This document shows positions 1 through 11,690 of a stretch of 64,000 nt of DNA, in pieces. How positions within the stretch are numbered: position 1 is the stretch's first letter; the number at the start of each line of letters is the position of its first letter. Origin of the DNA: Pomacea canaliculata (Eukaryota; Mollusca; Gastropoda; Architaenioglossa; Ampullariidae). Position numbers and translations under genes: made by a program. The DNA is taken from contig NC_037590.1 in assembly GCF_003073045.1 (NCBI RefSeq), positions 20,239,708 through 20,303,707 on the forward strand. The letters run 5' to 3'. Below the pieces are notes generated by a model. That model saw only the letters and a list, made by a program, of their open reading frames with translations, was not told where the DNA came from and ran no database searches.

Positions 1-13
1 TGCCACAGGTTAG
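1..13 (+). CDS. 3' tip of an upstream CYP3A-like P450 gene (partial)
   Basis: The first 13 bases read, after one leading base, Ala-Thr-Gly-stop (GCC ACA GGT TAG). This is the same end as P450-3 (29805-29817), and the next 100 bases also match the 3' flank of P450-3. The window therefore opens inside the last exon of another cluster member lying to the left, on the same strand. Nothing else of that gene is visible. Confidence 0.75.
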
Positions 14-2728
14 ACACAGTCAAGGGCCCAGCAAGGAAACACAATGCAACAGATACTGACTTTTAGAAGTATTTCTCCTAGCCTGTAACACGATAATAAC
101 AGCTAGGAAACCACCACCACCACCACCCAATTGCTTATTTTACAGATTTTTATTCCATGATTCGCAAGTACTCGAAAAATGAAATACATACAAAATAACA
201 GTATACGTATTGACGAAAACCACACACACATCTGTTAATTACGAGTTACAGCTTTCGTGATCGGCAGGACACTTTCCAGCAAATGTTAGGTATTTTGTAT
301 ATTTTTTAAGAAGACTTTTAATGGGATTTTTCTTATGAATGTTTTAGTACGTGTAAAAAATAAAACATAATTTGCTTAACTGATGAGTGTGTGTTAAGGT
401 TTACCTACATATAAATTGTGTATGCACTTTTCGATTTTATTGTGCCTCTTAGTTACTCTTTTTTTGGTTTCTTATAAACAAGTGCACAGCATAAAAATCA
501 CAATAAAATAATGCAACATTTCATAGTATACTTTTACAAAAGTATGTTTCTGTCTGTTTTGTGTTAGTGTATGTCTGAAATAGAGAGGCGATAGGCAACA
601 TCCATCTTGTATAGGTGTTCCTTAGTGAGAAAGAGTGTACAATACTTACATGTATCATCTGCTAAACTTCTTCTCGGATAATGACATACGACTCAAAATT
701 ACTGAAACAGAGACAAAACATAGCAGTCTTGTTTCTAATGTACCGCACAATGGTCCACAAAGTGTGGTTATCAACTTAGAAACTGGGAAGCGGACAGACG
801 AGCTGACATACGAGTGGACAGAGCGATGACTATGAGGTCCACCGGTTCGATTTAGCGCAGCAAACTTTTTCTTGTCAGCCCACCTGGCGGGAATGGGTAC
901 CTGCACCCGACATGAATCATTAACAATTTATTTCAAATCGTCTAGAAAAGGTAGTTTTATTGATATGTGTTATTTCTACACGTTTTGTAGAAGTTTTGTA
1001 TTTCATATCTCTGTATTCTCTGTTTCAAAATGGACTCCTTCTAGAAACATAGACATTGCACTGTTTTACAGAAACCGATTACTAACGCGTGTTTAACCAT
1101 CAGACCATTTTCTAATGCAAAGCAACCGTTGAAGTTTGTGTGAATACTCCAGTGAATATGATTCGAACTGCAAGCGTTTTCCTGTTTTCACTGAAACCGA
1201 TCTGTCTCACATGATGCTACAAGATTGTTTCTTACCTGACTGACTACCTGTCCACGCTTGATAAGTGTAACACTGTACCCGAAATAACCCCTCGTAATCT
1301 AATGTTGACAAACTGTTATCTTAGCATGTCTGTCAACCAATGTGAAGTGCTATGTCCTGTAGGTACTGAAAGTACTCAGATGCGTTTTATGCAAATAATC
1401 TGCAGTGCTTTCAGTAAACTTCTAGAACTTTGGTGCACTACGTGTAGCGTGGGAAAAGTTTGTGCTGTGTCCACAGCATCCACATTTCTAGACAGAAGAT
1501 ATTACAGACATGTAGCATACCTCAGCGTTTATGTAATAATAAAGGTCTTCTCTGTAGTGCTTTTTTCTCACTATACATGAAGAGGGTAGAAGAAGGAAAG
1601 AATTGTTGCTTGCTTTTGTTTTTATTTGCTTTTTTGATATATGGTAAATATAGAGATAGGAATGTGTGTGAATATTTTTAATGTCTCAATACCTCTTAGA
1701 GATTGACAGAATAAAGAATTTTGAGTCTTCACAACACATTTATACTCCAAACCGGACAGACCCTCATACACTAATCTTAACACTTGCACATTGTACACAG
1801 ACGCGTTCAAACAAGCTGGCTACCGAGGTCTAATATCATGCCCTATATGAACTGAAAGCACTCCAGATGCTTTCTAATGTGCAGGCAAATGTACCAACAT
1901 ACTCTGAGTCATCTCAAAGGATAGTAGTTTACATGTGCAGTATTATTAGCATAAGGAGCATGCACTTGATATCATAGATATGGAGAAAGAAAAACATGCT
2001 TCGAGTCCTGCAATAAGTCATCTCATTTATCTAGACGAAAAGTGCTTCCCCATTGTTCTTGAGTTAACTTTGTCTCAAAGTCTCCTCACTGTGTTTACAA
2101 TACAGTTTAATCTGTAGCTAATGTCTGTGAAATGGTGGAATGAGTCCCCACATACAAACAATATACAAACACAGAGTAAGAAATACTGAAATGTTATCGG
2201 AGTCCAGCCGTTAAAATGTGGTCGGAATCTAGATGTGAACAGGAGAACTCAGCCGTAGGATGATGTCGGTATTGGATGTGCTTGTGGTAAAATAGAGTTT
2301 TGTTTAAAGAATGAAATTAAGAAAGTGATATGTTTGCACAGGTTTGAGTTCACGGAATGCATTGCTATATCATATTGCAAACTTGCTTTGAGACGCTTCA
2401 AACTAACCAGAGAATTGCCACGTAGGTAATATGTCAAACATGATCATCATCAGCTTCGTTATAATTAAGACAAATTGTTTTATATTTGGTCTTAGATCAC
2501 GAAACAAATCCCTGTTAAATACCTTTCAGTTTGAGCGCTTGCATTCGCGATTGTGTATTAAAAAGTTATCAACAGAGATATTTAACGTACACGATCGGCA
2601 TGAAATGTAAATACAGAAGGTTGAGAACAAATACTGGCTGTTGATAAATCAAGATAACCATCGGGTACATTCAGACTTTCAGGTCAGAGCTATGCCCTGA
2701 TGGAACGCGTTGTGGTCGTGACGGTGCA
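14..2728. other. Intergenic region upstream of P450-1, built from cluster duplications
   Basis: I see no convincing gene. The first 110 bases match the 3' flank of P450-3. About 165-605 is similar to 49490-49905, and about 605-940 to 22150-22450, 29930-30125 and 50870-51110. About 1020-1560 resembles 22550-23110 upstream of P450-3. About 2490-2750 continues into the P450-1 promoter and matches 31230-31450 before P450-4. Short open frames here are not conserved between these copies. The region is a patchwork of duplicated P450 flanks. Confidence 0.7.
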
Positions 2729-2943
2729 CTGAAAGTACTCAGAGTCCAGAGTACATGCAATGTACTAAAAGTACTGAGAGCTACAGTGCACGCCACTATC
2801 TATATAATTCAAGAATCGAAAAATTTCGACAAAGCGATCCTACAGCTGTAACAGTGCTGAGGCTGTTGAGCTCCGGTCAGTTGTCTTCAGAAGTGCGTGT
2901 CTGTACAGAAAAAGTTTTTTCTTCGCAGTCTTCAGAGACTAGG
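2729..2943 (+). promoter_or_regulatory. P450-1 promoter and 5' UTR
   Basis: A TATA-type box (TATATAAT, starting at about 2799) lies about 140 bp before the ATG. A closely similar box and spacing occur before P450-4 (about 31518-31527). Just upstream are two copies of an AGTACT-centred motif (CTGAAAGTACTCAG and ACTAAAAGTACTGAGAG) that recur before other cluster genes. The transcription start is inferred about 30 bp after the TATA box, giving a 5' UTR of roughly 110 bp. Confidence 0.55.
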
Positions 2944-5900
2944 ATGGAGCTTCTGTCTCTCATTGACCTACCCGTGTCCCTTGTGCTGCTCCTGTTAGCA
3001 GGCTTCTTGTTCTACCTGTGAGTATCGAAGCAGAAGCGTTGAAGTTTTAACTTTTTATGCGAAGTAGAAAAAATTAAGTAAAAAAAAAAACAGAGAGATA
3101 TAAAGAAAAATGAGGAGGAGAATAAGCTTTGACCATTGACCATTGTATGACCATTGTATGTGTGGACTGTCGCAGATACGGAATATGGCCCTACGGAGTG
3201 TGGAAGTCTCTGGGTGTTGATGGACCCAAACCTTCACCTTTCATTGGCAACCACTATCAGATGACTACAGAGGTAAAGCTTACTAGTCACAATGTTAGAT
3301 GGTTTTATTCTCTAATTCCCTGTCTTTAATTGTGATAATGATGTGAGTAGGCCACGTTTGTGCTTAGTAACATGACATATAAAATGATAAGGCGCACTTT
3401 GTGTCGTTATTAAATAAACTGTCTTCTTTAAAGTTTTCCGAAATTTCTTTTTAATTTTTCAGGGAGTCGAACCATTTATTCAGAAGTTGTCGAAGAAATA
3501 TGGTCGCACATTTGGGTACGTTTTAAAAACCAGGTCTTGCTGGTTGGTCCTTTTAAATATATGCATTTAAGACCTAAAATATCAATGATTTGTGTCTTTG
3601 AGGTTCCTTGCACATCTACCTCCTGTCATGATATACACCGATGACTGACTCACTCTCTCTTGAACTCTTGCTGTGAATTATCTTTTTTAAAAGATTTTTT
3701 GTAGCGATATCAATGTGTATTTCAGCATGTATTCTGGACGTTTTCCGATGCTGGTAACCACAGACCTGGATATTCTAAAAGAAGTTCTTGTCAAAGATTT
3801 CAACAAGTTTGCAGACCGATTTGTGAGTATACAAAGTTATAGTTTATTATATAACGCCACTTATAGGATTACTTAATTTTAAATTAATGAAATTATTAAC
3901 TGTATGATTGTAGGTAATCATATGTTACTGTTAAAAATTTTCTTTAGCAGTGAACAAGAGGCTTCGTTAATTGAAAGAGAATATATATTATAATTACAGA
4001 AGGGTAGTGTGTGTGTGTGCGCGCGCTCAAATAACACAGGTATACCAAGGTGTCAACAGACTATATGCATTATTAAATTATCGTTTTTTCTTTCCCTTTC
4101 ATTTTTCAGGACGGTTTTGAGATTTATCCAGAGGAAGTTCGCTCGATGTTGCCCTTTGCTCTCGGAGCACAGTGGAAAAGAGTTCGACACATACTCACAC
4201 CTACCTTTAGTACGGGAAAGTTGAAGCAGGTGAGAGCATGATATTTCAATTAAGATGCAAAGTAAGCTGGCTACAGACTTTGTCTTTGTACAATGGGTGT
4301 ATAGCTCGTACACTTGTCCAACTGACTGATTGTATGCAGAGATAGGTTAGTGTAGTGGGTACCCACTGCTTATCTCACCCAACTGCTGACACCCTGTTAG
4401 TCGAGTCTAGAATTGGTAGATGTCTCTTGCTTTGTTTACTGAGTGTCCTGGATTTGGATTTCTTTCTTCGCTCTGTTGGAAAGGTCCCACTGAACTGCTG
4501 ACACTGTTAGTCGAGTGAAGAATTTCTTTCTTCGTTCTGTTTATAAGGTGTCAGCGTTTGGTTTTTTTCACATTAGATTCTCATTTTTTCCATGTCTTTT
4601 TATATCTTAGGTTCTTTGCGTTAATTTTACTTCAATTTGTATTTAGTAATTCAGTTTTCCTTCTGTTTAAGTGTAGTATTTGTGGAACTTTTGCTGTGAG
4701 AGACACAAGTACTCAAATTAACATTTATCATTAAAAAGAGGGGATGGTTATGGATGTTTTTGCTTTGGTTGTGACTAGCCGCAGTATCTACTGAAGTATG
4801 ACTGTTTTTTTTCCATTTTCCAGTTATTTAGCTTAGTGATTTCTAAAACAAATTGACATGAGAAGCAAACAAGATTCTTCATTTACTTAAAAATAAAAAC
4901 CCGCGTTTCTTTCCAGAGCATTTTCATTTTGTATCTGTTTAAAATACAGTTTGGCGTAGTTTTTGTTGAGATTGCCACTGTTGTGTTGGGTCCTATAGTC
5001 TAGAAGGTTTACGGTTTTTCTCGACCGTTCCTTGACCACGAGATGTGTAATATGGAGCCAATACTTACATTGCACGCTTCTAGCCTCCTCTGTCAACTCA
5101 GATACCTATTTCTACATAGGAACTGCTAGGTGGGCAGGAAGTGTTTTCACAGTCACAGATCCCAACGAATCTTCAAGAGCGAGCTTCTGGTCCACAGTCG
5201 AGGGCATTACCAAACAAACACCATTCACAGTTTTATTTTCCCTGGTACAAGTATTTATTGATGAAAATAGAAGCTTGACAACTTAACACATCACCGACAT
5301 AGAGTTACAGCAAGGCAGATTCATCAAGAAGAAAGTAATGATCGAGAGCCTTTAACAAATCTCAAGAGCCCTATAAAATCAAGATCGTACATTTAAAACA
5401 CGAAGAAATATACGTTGTTTGCTATTGTTGTTTACTTTCCTTGTTCACTAGATAATGCCTTTACTGATGAAAGATCCTGTTCAAAGAGTTCTATAACTAT
5501 GTTCTACATATTTAGATACATACATTACATACATTACAATTGTTTGCAACAGATGGAACACTATATTCAACGTTGCTGCATCCAGCTGACCAAGAACATC
5601 GAGGAGATTGTTCAAAGAGGTGAAAGGATAGATGTCAAAAGGTGAGAACTTGATGCTTTTATAGGATTTCATGAGGTTTTTATTGTATTTTGTCTTTTTA
5701 CTGCGAATCCAATGGCTCTCTAAACATTTTTCATACAAAAACATGTGTATAGCACGTAGTCCTTTTACGTACATCTCAAGTCACCATACTGTGAGCAAAT
5801 GACACCAATTCTTTGCAGAATCGTGGCATTTTGGAAAACCTAGTTGTTTGATACAAAATATCACTAAGATCTAGTGCATGCAGCTTAAGCTACTAACAAT

Positions 5901-8266
5901 TTTTAACATTTATTGAACGTTTGAGTACACAGTACTGCTTGATTTCCACCCTTCCCTTTTTGCCTGTTTGTAACCAATGTTACACACCACTAAGAAACAG
6001 TTTCCACACTTTTTGCCAGAGTCTTTGGGGGCTATACCATGGATGTGATAGCGGGCACGGCGTTTGGTATAGAAGTAAATTCTCAGAAGGACCTCGACCA
6101 TCCATTCGTCAGAGATGCAGCGGGCTTCTTGTCAGACATTGGCACTCAAGATAAATATTTAGTCGTACTTGCAAGTAAGAAAAAATGACACGTACCTTGA
6201 AAAAATTGCTTTATAATATTTAATAATTAATCAAGCATTCAACAAAAAACTGGTTGGATTTCTCTCTCTCTCCCTCTCTCTTTTCTTAATTTTACAAAAG
6301 TTAGAGTTTTAATTGTAATGATTTTGTAATAGGAATTTATCCAGGAAGACATTGTAAGAGCTATAACCAGGAGAGGGTTTGTATTATTATTGTATCTGTA
6401 TTATAAATACAATGTTATTAAATTTCTTTTTCAGAATGCTTTCCATTTCTGCTGCCGTTTATAAAAGTTTTGGTTAAAAACTTGTTTCAACCAAACGGAT
6501 TCAAGACATTCGTGAAAAGCATTCAACGCATTAAAGAAGAACGAAAACTGGATGGAAATGGAAATGTATGTATGGGACAGCTGGAAGTCCTGTATGTCAG
6601 CGTGTATGTTTATGTAGATGTGTACCTACGTACTTTAGAAATGTAGATCAAACACGCATCTACATTTGCACCTACTCCTGCACATTGGAAAGATCGAACC
6701 CTCGAATTCGAATGATCTCTCTCTTATACACACATGTGAATTATTTATGAATTATTTACACATGAGTAATTAAAAAAATTACATGAACACCAAAGTTGTG
6801 GCGATCTTTGTATACAATGGAGACATTATTAATCTTATTTTATTATAACTGATCTACATGATTGATGGGTTGTCAGTTATTCTCACAAATATTGTATGTT
6901 GTTTTACAGAGAAAACCTGACTTTCTCCAGTCACTGCTGAGTTGTGAAGAAAATCAGACCTCAGGAACAGATCAAATGAATGGTAAATAATTTGTTTTTA
7001 TGACTGTCAGCAAATTCAGTAACGGAATGGTGAAGAGAGAGGAAGAGAGAGAGAGAGATGGGGCATGGGTTTATGTAAACTTGAAAAAAACCGGCTTTGG
7101 CTTCTTGTATTGACTTAAGCAAACATGGAGTTAGCTTTGATCTTATTGCAATTTAATTTTTATACAAGCGAATTGCACCAATTAATTCTTTTGTGAAAAC
7201 ACTCAGATGTGTGTTACAATATAACATTTAGTAACATCTAGAAATCATTAAGAAGGTGTCGATCTTTTCTATTGCAGTTTTGTCAAAAGTTGAGGTAATC
7301 GCCCAGGCACTCATATTCTTCGTCGCTGGGTACGAAACGACAGCATCCACCCTGCAGTACATGGCCTACTGCCTGGCGCTGCACCCGGAGGTACAGGACA
7401 AGATTGTGTGTGAAATCAAGGAACAGCTTGGCGATGTGAGTTGTTTACTCGTGATATCTAATAAATGATTTAACCTTATTTTTATGTTATAGACACTTGT
7501 TATTCTCACTGTGGATGTCCTTAGCACCCATCACGATGATTAAGGTAAAAGGAAAAAGTCAAAAATGAAAACAAAAATGATCCACTTGAAAGAATAGATA
7601 TAAAATAAAGTCTAATGTATAAGAAAAATCATTGATTTAAATAAGAAAAGAAGACGTTATTGTTGGCATAAGTGCATTCTATCTTTAATCAGGAGATACC
7701 TACTTACGAGGGTGTTTCCAAGTTAAAATACTTGGACAGCGTCATCCAAGAGACACAGCGGATGTATAATCCCGTCAACGCGTAAGAATACTTTTTTTTG
7801 GTGTTATGCTTTAAAAAGGACAATGTTGTCAATGAATGTTCTAAAAGCCGTAACATACGATCATTTTTTACAATTTATTCCAAGGCACCTAATCTACTTT
7901 GTATTTTGACGAATTGGTTTGATGAGCAATGGTATATTTTGATATTATTATAAGTACTGTGCAAATATTCGTACTTTATCGGTTACAAACTTATTACCTG
8001 TGATAATGTGATTTTTGATAGAGTAAACAGAGTGGCATCTGAAGAGGTCACCATTAAAGGCATTACGATTCCTAAGGGCGCTGGAGTTTTGGTTCCTATC
8101 GCCAATGTGATGAGAGACCCGGAGTACTTCCCTGAGCCTGACAAATTCATACCTGAACGGTGAGACTTGCAAGTTTAAAAGGTTAACATTAAATTGTAGT
8201 GCAACTGTGTACAAGTCATAGGCTAAGAATCAAGCTTTGTACAAAATTTACTTTATTGCAAGCATG

Positions 8267-8343
<77 letters not shown>

Positions 8344-8968
8344 ACAAATGAGTGGCCAACCAACATAACTAGAGGTATTATTTTGAAACTTAGTATGGTG
8401 GTAATATCGAGACATTGTCTACACACACAAACAAGTATACCTCTGTGTGATGAGGAGTAAAAACATTTTTGCACAGGTTTTACGAAGGCAGCATTAACCC
8501 CATCTCCTTCTTGGCATTCGGGTTTGGTCCTCGTCTGTGTATCGGCATGCGTCTGGCTCAGCTGGAGATGAAGATGTCCATGGTGCACGTGCTGAGGAGA
8601 GTCAAGTTTGTGAAGACAGACGACATACAGGTGAGATAACAAGCCACCGCCATACATCATCACCTGGCTTAGAAATAATAGCATAATGATGCATTAAAAG
8701 ATAAGGTATAAAGGGTATATCTACATACAATAAATATTCACAATAGGTAATGTAGAATTGTAAGTTTTTACTTTTAATGATAGGCAAAAGGATGTGAAGT
8801 AATCCTATTCTTGATCGTTTTCGATATCGTATTTATAAATTTGTTTGCATTACGTTTTGTACCTATTTACAGGATGTGTTCAAGATCAAGCCTGGCTCTA
8901 TTCTTAGCATCCCAGACCGAGTGATTGCCATCAAAGCTGTAATGCGAGACGTAGCTGCGACAGGTTAA
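2944..8968 (+). CDS. P450-1: CYP3A-like cytochrome P450, 14 exons, intact
   Basis: Exons: 2944-3017, 3176-3272, 3463-3515, 3726-3822, 4110-4229, 5553-5641, 6020-6174, 6435-6565, 6910-6982, 7278-7435, 7693-7781, 8022-8159, 8477-8630, 8873-8968; all introns GT-AG, 507 residues. The product is a haem monooxygenase held in the ER membrane by a hydrophobic N-terminus (residues 1-25). Family marks: C-helix W129 and R133, I-helix AGYETT (313-318), K-helix ETQR (369-372), PERF (423-426), and the haem loop FGFGPRLCIG with the iron ligand C446. The start is the ATG that opens the anchor and sits at the same place in all copies. Oddity: ETQRMYN replaces the usual ETLRMYP, shared with P450-4, its closest relative. 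Intron 12 holds a long (AC)n run. Substrate unknown; CYP3 clan membership is secure, the subfamily is not. Confidence 0.93.
8266..8338. repeat. (AC)n microsatellite in P450-1 intron 12
   Basis: An almost pure AC dinucleotide run of about 70 bases lies 140 bp before exon 13. P450-4 has only a few AC units at the matching place (about 36311-36321), so the expansion came after these copies separated. Long open frames on the opposite strand here are artefacts of the repeat. Confidence 0.95.
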
Positions 8969-10780
8969 AGCACAGTAACGGGCACTAACAAGTCCACGCT
9001 CTGCTACTGATATTACGGGATTAATAACTTTCAAAAAGTATTTCTCCTAGCCTGTAATACGGTACTAGCAGTTATGAATAGATAACAACAACAGCAACAA
9101 CCTACTGAAAGACTTCTTCTGTGATAACGTTGTGAAATTTGAGGCTAAAATGATTTACATTTCGTTAATATTTATGATATGTATTTACAGATTTTATGTG
9201 CTTACCTGGTGATCGGAAGGCGTTTAATGAGGATTGTGTTTATTGCCTTATTTACGTTTCTAAGACTACCTAACCGAGACTCACATTCTCTGTCATGTAA
9301 GCGCAAGTACTATTGACACAATCGTCAAGGCTCAGTCTCTCTCAATGGGTGATTATAATACAGATGCCTTTTGTTGTAATAATCACAGAAGTTTACGCAC
9401 TTCATGTATTTAAAAATAGCATCTCAACAAACATCTCGTTACAAATAAGAACAATAAAATGTCTGTGTGTGCGTGCGTGTGAGTGTGCGCATGCCTGTGC
9501 GTGCCTATATACCGATGCCCAAGTCTGTATGTATGCATAAACAATGGTTCTCTCTCTCTATGTAAATATGTAAGTAGTTGTCAAATAAACATGTATATGT
9601 ATTAACACCATTGTTCGAGTAATTTTAATATACTGTTCATGTTTCTTGCTTATTTTCTGCTTTATAATTCACAAATACACAAACTTCATGTAAAATAACA
9701 TTATACGTGCATGTGAAAGCATCATTTTAATACAAACATACACCGAACACACACATACGAAAAAAATTGCGTACAGTACGCAATAAAAGTTAGGAGGACC
9801 CCTTCAAATTTGGGCGAAGAACAGATACAAAATTGGGTTAGTGTAGTGTCTGACATCGTAGACCAATCTATTGTTGTCGTCTGCTACAAGGTGAGAGTTA
9901 CTTCCCTTGCACTGAGTTTTTTGTTTTTTTTTTTTTTTTTTCCCCTTACCGGGTTCCATTAACTTCTGTTGACTTCTGCTTCAGTATGTTTTCGGTTTTT
10001 TGCACTTTTTTATGAATAAAAGAGAAAAAATTTGCTAGATCCATCGTGTGTAGGAGTTTCTGGGTGAGATTGATCATGTCATATGTGCGTCGTCATCGGA
10101 ACAACACCCGGGGTAGGAGATACAGCACAGAAATTTCTAAAACACAGAAACATGACACACTCGTTTCCAAAACAGTAAGCAATGGTCCACAAGATGTGGA
10201 AAAAGTACAATATTGATATAATAGGTGCAACTAGTACAATTATTATTATTTTAGACGAGAAGAAATTCTACATTTTCTTCATCTATAAATGTTTATAGTC
10301 TCAAAATCAGACAAACTCTTTACTGTGTTTTTGTTCTTGTTTAATCGGTAGCTAAATTCTGTGACAACACTTGAATAGAAGGTTTTCACACAAACAACAC
10401 ACACAGAGTAAGAAACAGAGAAATGTTATCGGAGTCCAGCTGTTAGTCGTGGTCGGAATCGAGATGTGACCTGGAGAATTCAGCTGTACAATAATGTCGG
10501 TATTAGATATGTTTGTGGTGATATAGAGTTTTGGTTAAACAGTGGTAAGAAAGGGAATGGGATTGCACTACTACATTGTATTGCAAATTTGCTTACTATT
10601 CCACTTTTCTTGCAAAAGAGAGAAACTTGGAACTAGCCAGATAATATGTTGATAATACGTGAAACTTGGATGACGATCAGCGTCGTTATAAAATGGTCTT
10701 TAATCATGAAATACATCTGTAATCTGCTGAATCGTTCTCAGTTTGAATATATGCATTTGAAATGAATTTAAGGTTAGACA
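8969..10780. other. 3' flank of P450-1, duplicated after P450-4 and after the orphan exons
   Basis: No gene seen. The first 650 bases are closely similar to 36962-37640 (after P450-4), and part of it to 52897-53340. They hold the 3' UTR, with candidate poly(A) signals AATAAA at about 9453 and 9584. About 10000-10240 resembles 53670-53890, and 10250-10760 resembles 37800-38360. A GT/TG-rich stretch lies at about 9463-9510. Confidence 0.65.
9760..9960 (+). mobile_element. Fragment of the TIR element found whole in P450-3 intron 9
   Basis: From the AATTGCGTACAGTACGC hairpin onward this segment matches the left part of the element at 27388-27944, including the stretch around GGAGGACCCCTTC. It breaks off in a poly-T run; the right end and both terminal repeats are missing or decayed. 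It shows that the element family is present more than once in this neighbourhood. Confidence 0.7.
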
Positions 10781-11117
10781 CCGGTCGAAAAAATTTTTTT
10801 GTTTCACGGGATAGCGCGGATTTTTTTGTATCAGCTATTTAGCCCTTGAATGAAGTTTCAAAAAATGGTTTTACTGCACTCGTCGCGCTATCGGTTGCCA
10901 TGGAAACAATCCAAAATGGCGCCAAAACAAACAATTTTAAAAGCTAAAAACTTCTTCAATTTTGTGAGTAGACTCAAAATTCTTTTTGAAATAGTTACCT
11001 AAAAGACAGATCTACATTTCTATGATAAAGAATTTGCGAATTCCTCTTAGTTTTTTTTTTTTATAATTTTTTTTTGTAAAAAAAGTGTGTTAAATTTTAA
11101 GAAATTTTGATGTAAAA

Positions 11118-11690
11118 CGGTATAACTACCAAACTACTAAGTAATTTTTAAAAATCTATCACAGAAATGTTTAAATTTGTATGAAGAAAAGCTCAACCAA
11201 ATTGCAGATCTATATCTCTTGTCACAAAGAAGGAGTTAGCTTTTGAAGTAAACAGTCTCTAACCAAAACAAGGAACTGAGAAATCGCGGAAAGAAAAACT
11301 TAAAGCTTAGTAACTTCTAAACTACTCAATATTTTTTTAAAAGCTCTCATAGAAATGTTTAAATATGAATAAAGAAAACTTCAACCCAATTTTAGGCCTG
11401 TATCACATGCCAATATAAAGTTTATAGCTTTGAACTAAACAAGCTTACTAAAACAAGAAACTGAAAAGCTGAAGGAAAACAAAGTGAAAGCTTAGTAACT
11501 ACTAACCACTAAATATTTTTTAAAAAAGCTCTCACTGAAATGTTTACATATGTATGAAGAAAACTTCATTCAAATTTTAGGCCTGTATCACATGTCAATA
11601 TAAAAGTTATAGGGATTTTAAGTAAACAAAACTGTAACAAAAACAATGAACGGAAAAAGCGCGAGCAGAAATATCAAGCTTAGTAACTTT
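11118..11690. repeat. Tandem repeat, about 3 units of 185-188 bp
   Basis: Successive units start near 11118, 11305, 11490 and (partial) 11678, marked by GCTTAGTAACT and an internal GAAATGTTTA(A/C)AT and CTGTATCACATG. Units 2 and 3 are most alike; unit 1 is more diverged. The array is AT-rich and non-coding. It may be part of a larger transposon or a short satellite array. No similar array is seen elsewhere in the window. Confidence 0.85.

Noticed and set aside
8253-8684. Open frame of 143 codons on the minus strand with a long run of alternating Val and Cys
   Set aside because: It is the translation of the (AC)n microsatellite plus the reverse strand of P450-1 exon 13.
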